Below, piece after piece: positions 58,641-64,000 of a DNA stretch of 64,000 bases. Numbering within the stretch: position 1 is the stretch's first letter; every line of letters begins with the position of its first letter. A program made the position numbers and the translations under genes. Source of the stretch: Tiliqua scincoides (lineage: Eukaryota > Chordata > Lepidosauria > Squamata > Scincidae); NCBI RefSeq assembly GCF_035046505.1, contig NC_089826.1, positions 71,235,254 through 71,299,253 of the forward strand, read 5' to 3'. The notes under the pieces are model-generated. The model was not told where the DNA came from and did not search any database. It worked only from the letters and a program-made list of their open reading frames with translations.

Positions 58641-58679
58641 GTAAAAAAATGACTCCAATCAAAATGTTATCTTTTAGAG

Positions 58680-58978
58680 CAGGGGTCTCCAAACCCTGGC
58701 CTGGGGGCCAGAGGCAGCCCGTGGCCAACCTCTCGTCCCCTGAAAACCACTGGCCCACTTAGCTGAACATGATCAGAGCTGTGCTCTGGTTGTGTCTGGA
58801 GAGCATTCTGAGGGCCAGAGAGGTTGAATGAATGAGCCCATTCATTCAATTATTCACTCATCTAAATTCCATCTCTAATTTATTTATTTAAATTTTATAT
58901 TTAAATTTTTTTTCTGGCCCTCAACACTGTGCCAGATATTTGATGCAGCCCTCTGGCCCAAAAATTTAGAGACCCCTG
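58680..58978. mobile_element. hAT MITE, 299 bp
   Basis: Starts CAGGGGTCTCCAAAC and ends AGAGACCCCTG. Flanks TTTTAGAG and TTTTAGAA match at 7 of 8. Reverse-oriented relative of 637-919. Confidence 0.9.
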
Positions 58979-59499
58979 TTTTAGAAGGCTCAATTGGATA
59001 TTTCAAAGCGTATGCTAGTGAAATATTTTTTTCCTTCGGAGGTGTGTGACTGCTTGAACACATGAATAAAGCCATCAAATATACACAGATACAATTTTAT
59101 AGGTATTCCCTTTCATGTATGATAAAGCTGCCACAATTTGTACCAAAACATTTTCTGGGCTAACAGCCATTCTTTCACATCTTAATTTGAAATTATATCA
59201 AGTCATATGTAGTGGATAAAGTTTTGACTTGACCTCCTTTGGGTCTTTCAGTCCTTAAGTTGCTTTGGCTAGATTTGAAATGCAGTTTTAACTGTACATT
59301 TTAAATTAAAATACTGAAATTTTCAAAGCAAGTGGATGAGTGTGCAACCATTCTATGACCTGATTCTTGTCCTTCCTGACTGTGTGCTAGCTGCATAACT
59401 AAGCCAGAGCTGGCAGGACAAAAGTTCACCATATTTCTGTTTTGGAATATGTCTTGTTGGCTATGGACGTGTAGTCCATGAGGCTGTCCATGGCGCTGC

Positions 59500-60035
59500 C
59501 TTTGTTCAGAAACTGCAGCTAGTGCAGAATGTGGCTGCCCTTGTGGTTTCAGAGGCTCATCTGTTCAATTCAGCCAGGCTGCCAGTTCATTCTGCACACA
59601 ACTCAAGTTTCTAGTTTTGACTTTTAAAGCCAAGGTATTTGAAAGATATCTTTCTTCCATATTATCTGACCCATCTGCTGAGACCATCAGAGGGGGCTCT
59701 TTCAACCATGCTGCCATTGATGGAGGTGTGTGGGGGGGGTGATGGTGAGGAATACGACCTTCTCAGTTGTGGCACCTTAGTTGTGGAACTCCCCCTGGAA
59801 GCTAAGAACGGCTCCCTCTTTGGCGATCTTCTGGCCTTAAGACATTTTTGTTTAGGATGCCTTTTCTAAACATGACTGACTGGTTTTTTAATTGTTAATT
59901 GATGCAATCAGTTAGCTCTGTGTTGTTTTAACTGCTGTGTTTAATGTTTTTATTGATCATTATTGCTGTAAGCCATCTTGAGTGTTCTTACCAGGAGAAA
60001 GGTGTGATAAAAATTCATTAAATAAATTTATGGTT
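59500..60035 (+). mobile_element. L2-like LINE 3' fragment
   Basis: Decayed frames resemble the end of L2/CR1-type RT proteins: a LQLVQN start near 59517, then a block ending with a degraded WNSLP-like phrase near 59790. A 3' tail follows (GTAAGCCATCTTGAGTG, GATAAAAATTCATTAAATAA). Old and broken in several places. Confidence 0.6.
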
Positions 60036-60700
60036 TTTGGCTGGACCAGACTTTAAGAATATTTCATGATGGGAGAAGGGATAAACTTCTTCAGAATCAT
60101 GATGTGTGCTGCTTAGATGTGTTTACCTAGAAATGTCACTGATTTTCTTTGGAAGTTGACTTAAAAGTAATTGTCTTTCAGAATGCAGCAGGTAGTGGTG
60201 TCTGTATGTGGCTTTTGCACTAAATTTTCACTAGCACAGAACGCTAGTTTGGGAATAAAGTGACTTAATCCTTCATTTTGTTTTGTTCTTCTAAATTATT
60301 CTTGTGTATGAGCACCATGACTTCATTGGTCCTGAAGGAAATACTACTAATTTGAGTCTTTGAGGTGAGATGGAAATGAAAGTGTTTCATCAGCTATAGT
60401 CACTTCCGTGTCATACACACAACAGTAATTAATGGCAAAGTTGCATGTGCAGTATCACTGTGATGGTCTCTTGGCAACATCAGGAAAAGTGCTAGGAAAC
60501 AAAAAGGGCCTCTAAAGACTAAACATAACTGTATATGTTATCCTTGAATTTGGAGTGAGAACTGTGTCTTGGATAGTTCAGTTATCTCAGCAGCCTGTTG
60601 AGTCAATATATTTTTGAGATTGCAGATTTTAAGGATGCATATAATGTAGTTTTTAAATAACTCCTTAGTAGGAACAGCTTAAGTAACTATTAGTGTCTTA

Positions 60701-60880
60701 GGGCCAAATCCTATCCAATTTTCCAGTGCTGGTGCAGCCATGCAAATGGGGCATGTGCTGCATCTTGTGGTGGTGGGGGAATCATGGAGGCCTCCTCCAG
60801 GTAAGGGAATATTGGTTCCCTTTTCTCAAGGCTGCATTGTGATTACACAGGCAATGGTTAAGTTGGATAGGATTGGGCCC
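60701..60880. mobile_element. Harbinger-like MITE, 180 bp
   Basis: Starts GGGCCAAATCCTATCC and ends GGATAGGATTGGGCCC, with TTA on both flanks. Middle differs from the other two copies, so likely a sister subfamily. Confidence 0.8.
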
Positions 60881-61358
60881 TTAGCTTGTAAGTACTACTG
60901 TATGACCAACACTTCTTATTGATTTATTTAAAATCTTTATATTTAGTTATATAAATAGGTTTAGTAAGTACAACTATTTCTTGTAGTGTTTAAAGAACAA
61001 AAAAGGTTTGCTTTGAAGATAAATCTTTAAAGACTACATTATTCTTTCAGTCAAATGATTTAGCTGTACTCTGACAATAGCATATCAGCTATAAAACAAG
61101 AGAACAATAAAACAGTCATGGCAACAATAAAAGGATGTAATGCATACAAAGCTGTAGCTTCTCCAGTTACATATAGCAGTTACTAGTATCCAAGCAATTC
61201 CTAAAGAACCAGATCTTAACATAAATGTAATGGAAAAAAATTAAAGTATTAAATTAAAATTAAAGTCATTAAAGATAGCATAATTAGGAAAATATACACT
61301 TTCCTTGTGTGAAAGCAATTCAGACTATTATTAAATCCTTAGCCATTTGTGCTAGACG

Positions 61359-61822
61359 CAGGGGTGCCCAAACCCCAGCCCGGGGGCCACATATGGCCCT
61401 CGAGGCTTCTCAATGTGGCCCTCAGGGAGCCCCCAGTCTCCAATGAGCCTCTGGCCCTCTGGAGATTTGCTGGAGCCTGCACTGGCCAGACTCAACTGCT
61501 CTCAGCGTGAGGGCAACTGTTTGACCTCTCACATGAGCTGTGGGGTGAGGGCTCCCTCCACTGCTTGCTGTTTCATGTCTGTGATGCAGCAGAGGCAGCA
61601 AAGGAAAGGCCAGCCTTGCTTTGTGCAAGGCCTTTTATAGGCCTTGAGCTATTGAAAGACCTTCATTCATTCATTTAAGTTCATCTTTAATATATTCATT
61701 TATGTAAACTTATACAAATTTATTCAAATTTTAAATGTAAATTAATTGTTCCCCCCCCCAGCCCCTGACACAGTGTCAGAGAGATGATGTGGCCCTCCAG
61801 TCAAAAACTTTGGACACCCCTG
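61359..61822. mobile_element. hAT MITE, 464 bp
   Basis: Starts CAGGGGTGCCCAAA and ends TTTGGACACCCCTG. Flanks TGCTAGAC and TGCTAGAG match at 7 of 8, with one extra base at left. Close copy of 12718-13179 in the same orientation. Confidence 0.9.
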
Positions 61823-61837
61823 TGCTAGAGGTTAGAA

Positions 61838-62062
61838 CAGCCATTTTCAACCACTGTGCCGTGGCACACTGGTGTGCCACAAATGGTCTGTGCCACAGGA
61901 GTTTGGAGGAGAGTCATTTATTAATAGGGCCATTGGGGGGGTGTGAACCCCCCACCAACAGCATGGTGTGCCTTGTTAATTGTAAAAAAACTGATGGTGT
62001 GCCTTTGACCATTTTAGTACTTTGTCAGTGTTCCATGAAATGAGAAAGGTTGAAAATCACTG
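61838..62062. mobile_element. hAT MITE, 225 bp
   Basis: Starts CAGCCATTTTCAACC and ends GGTTGAAAATCACTG. Perfect target duplication GGTTAGAA at 61830-61837 and 62063-62070. It starts only 15 bp after the previous hAT. Confidence 0.93.
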
Positions 62063-62432
62063 GGTTAGAACTGCCCAGATTCATAGACTTTTCTTTCTTG
62101 TGCCAAATAAAGGTTATGGCTCTGGTTTCTTTGTATAGCGAAGTTGCTGGGGGAAAAACTTTTGTGAGACAACAATATTTTTTCCTTCCCTCCTCAATAG
62201 TCCAGTGTCCATTACAATTTTAAACAATGATAAAAGGCAGCAGAAATCATCAATTTTATTGTATTTTTATTTTGGCTCTGTGACAGGACCTGGGCAAAAC
62301 CAAATGACTATGTTAGGATTGTGTTGCTGGAATTAATGTTTTTGGTCTGTCTTTGCCCCATTGTTGACATTGCCTATGCAGTTAGTATGGACCTAAATAA
62401 ATGGATAGATGTCCAGTGTGAATTTACTAGAC

Positions 62433-62644
62433 CAGAAATTTTCAACCAGTATGCTGTGAATGGTCCTCAGGTATGCAGCAGGAGTTTGGGGGAGAATCAT
62501 TTATTAGTAGGCCCATTGGGGATTTGAGCCCCCCCCATCAGAAGCATGGTGTGTCCTATCAATTGTCAAAAAACTGGTGGTGTGTCTTGACAATTTTAGT
62601 GCCTTATCAGTGTGCTGTGGGCTGAAAAGGGTTTAAAATCATTG
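62433..62644. mobile_element. hAT MITE, 212 bp
   Basis: Starts CAGAAATTTTCAACC and ends GGTTTAAAATCATTG. Flanks TACTAGAC and TAGTAGAC match at 7 of 8. Same family as 61838-62062, with a more worn sequence. Confidence 0.85.
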
Positions 62645-62659
62645 TAGTAGACAGTGGTC

Positions 62660-62925
62660 TGACATAGCTGATAAGTAGAGTCCTGCTGGATCAGGCCAAA
62701 GGCCCCATCTAGTTCAGCTTTCTGTATCTCACAGTGACCCAACTGATGTCTCAGGAAGCACTCATCTAGTGTCAGGCCTTCAGAGATACTGTCAGGCTAC
62801 TTCTAAAACCTGGAGGTTGCATGCAGTCATCATGGCTTGTAACCTGTGATGGACTCTTCCTTTATAAATCTGTCCAATCCTCCTTTAAAGGTATCTAGGC
62901 CACGTGCCATCACAACATCAAGCCA
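62660..62925 (-). mobile_element. CR1-type LINE 3' UTR fragment
   Basis: Resembles the 3' end of the other CR1 copies in reverse (GGATCAGGCCAAAGGCCCCATC, CTGTATCTCACAGTG, ACCTGTGATGGACTCTTCC). No coding capacity is left. Older than the copies at the left of the window. Confidence 0.8.
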
Positions 62926-63392
62926 AACAACATCCTTCTACTTCTGCATGAATCTTGATACTGTTAGTGTGCTGAGGCTGCAATCCTGTTTTTTTTTTTC
63001 TGAAATCACTGACACTTAGGATTGATGCAATAATAAAACTGATTTTGAATACCATCCCTCTGATGTGCTTGGACTTGGAGAAAATAGTGGACAAGGTGGA
63101 TAAAAGAAAGAAAAACATTGAATATTCATTGTTAGGTATTAACTGGTTTTTGAATAGTTTTTTTTTTTAAATAGTGCTCCTTGAGAGAATATTAAGCATT
63201 TCACTTCTTTTTGATCTGCAATAATTGCTATTCTAATGTAAATAGAAATGAGCAGAATAAAAGCTATTCCACTTTATCCAATGATAATTAATTCATCAGA
63301 GAGGACAATTCCAGAATTTATGGTACATGTGGGTTAAAATATTTGGCAAGCTCTTTGGATAAAAACAATCTGTTCTCATAAAACTCTAGACC

Positions 63393-63600
63393 AGGGGTCA
63401 GCTACCTTAAACACGCAAAGAGCCATTTGGACCCGTTTTCCAGAAAAAAGGAAACCTTCGGAGCCACAAAACCCTTTTGACATCTAAAATGAAGATAACA
63501 TTGCATATATAGTTTGCGCTCCCCTCTTATAGGTCCCACTTATATAATACACTCCCCTCTTAGAGGTCCCACTAAAAATCAGGTCCAGACCCACAGTTGG
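63393..63600. mobile_element. Possible hAT MITE
   Basis: Begins CAGGGGTCAGCTACC, a common hAT-type end, and has AGAGCCATTTGGACCC inside. The right end near 63600 is unclear and no convincing target duplication was found. Confidence 0.5.
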
Positions 63601-63903
63601 AGAACAATAGTTTTAGATTGTGCGCAGGTGAACTGCTTGTGAAGGATACTGTCATTCTTTACTGTCATTTACTTCTGTACTTCTGTAAATGCCTTTCCAC
63701 ACAATACTACCTCTGAACAAGACCACTTAGTACTACTTAACACTGTTCACAAAAGTGCTCCTGAACAAACACGCTAAGAGTTCAAAACTGCATAAAATAA
63801 AAGGCATACTAACAGTGATCACAAACATGAAATATGCTTTGGTGCTACATATACAGTATGTTACACATACAGTATACAAACATATACAGAATACCATCTG
63901 GTG

Positions 63904-64000
63904 CAGGGGTCTCCAAACCCCTTTCAAGTTTCCAAGTGAAGGAAATGGAGCAGTGAGAGTGTGAGTGAGTGACAGGGGGTGCTGAGTGGGGAGTTTGAAG
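63904..64000. mobile_element. Possible hAT MITE cut by the window edge
   Basis: CAGGGGTCTCCAAACCCC at 63904 is identical over its first 15 bases to the left end of 637-919. The following sequence soon departs from the other copies, so it may be a different member. Confidence 0.5.

Larger units (their letters stand above)
50028..64000 (+). other. PDS5A: PDS5A intron 2, start only
   Basis: Fourteen kb without a recognisable exon; the next expected PDS5A exon (KTFMDMDQDSED region) was looked for and not seen. The intron holds hAT, Harbinger-like, SINE and LINE fragments listed separately. The larger stretches 51070-52230, 55220-56890 and 60040-60690 show no feature I can name. Confidence 0.7.

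Noticed and set aside
1-64000. CRISPR arrays, operons, phage or plasmid features
   Set aside because: No spaced short repeats or prokaryotic gene structure; spliced vertebrate genes and vertebrate transposons throughout.

Overview
The window is genomic DNA from a vertebrate, most likely a squamate reptile; a gecko-like lizard is my best guess, held with low confidence. Evidence: intron-rich vertebrate genes, CpG-island promoters, CR1 LINEs ending in an octamer tail (TTCTTATG), Sauria-type tRNA SINEs, and dense hAT, Harbinger-like and mariner-like MITEs of the kind that fill lizard genomes.

Two host genes stand head to head. N4BP2 (NEDD4-binding protein 2) lies on the minus strand. Sixteen coding exons run from an ATG at 32334 down to a stop at 5875, with a probable non-coding first exon in a CpG island near 42.4-42.55 kb and a probable long 3' UTR reaching about 1.1 kb. 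Every intron reads GT-AG by eye. The joined coding sequence is 5364 nt (1787 codons plus stop), close to the roughly 1770 residues I recall for human N4BP2. The product carries an N-terminal CUE domain, a P-loop polynucleotide-kinase domain, two GDWP motifs, two further CUE-like helical segments, a DUF1771 segment and a C-terminal Smr nuclease-like domain. PDS5A (cohesin regulator) starts on the plus strand. It has a CpG island at about 48.5-49.1 kb, a non-coding exon ending at 48985 and a first coding exon at 49908-50027 (40 codons). The rest of the window is PDS5A intron. The N4BP2/PDS5A divergent pair matches the human 4p14 arrangement as I recall it. I see no other host gene.

Layout. 1-5874: end of a CR1, a hAT MITE, then the probable N4BP2 3' UTR. 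5875-32334: N4BP2 exons; introns hold a young CR1, a second LINE type, SINEs, hATs, one possible solo LTR and a perfect 117-bp inverted repeat. 32.4-42.4 kb: intron in the 5' UTR with nested hATs. 42.5-48.5 kb: about 6 kb between the two promoters. 48.5-64 kb: PDS5A promoter, first exons and a large repeat-filled intron.

The window is more interesting for its mobile DNA than for any new gene system. About twenty hAT elements have 8-bp target duplications that are nearly all centred on TA. Several hATs sit back to back, sharing or abutting target duplications. A self-complementary repeat forms tandem arrays beside both promoters. A 232-bp duplicated intron segment appears to show one copy with a mariner-like element and one with its excision footprint. 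I found no CRISPR array, operon or clearly undescribed gene system.
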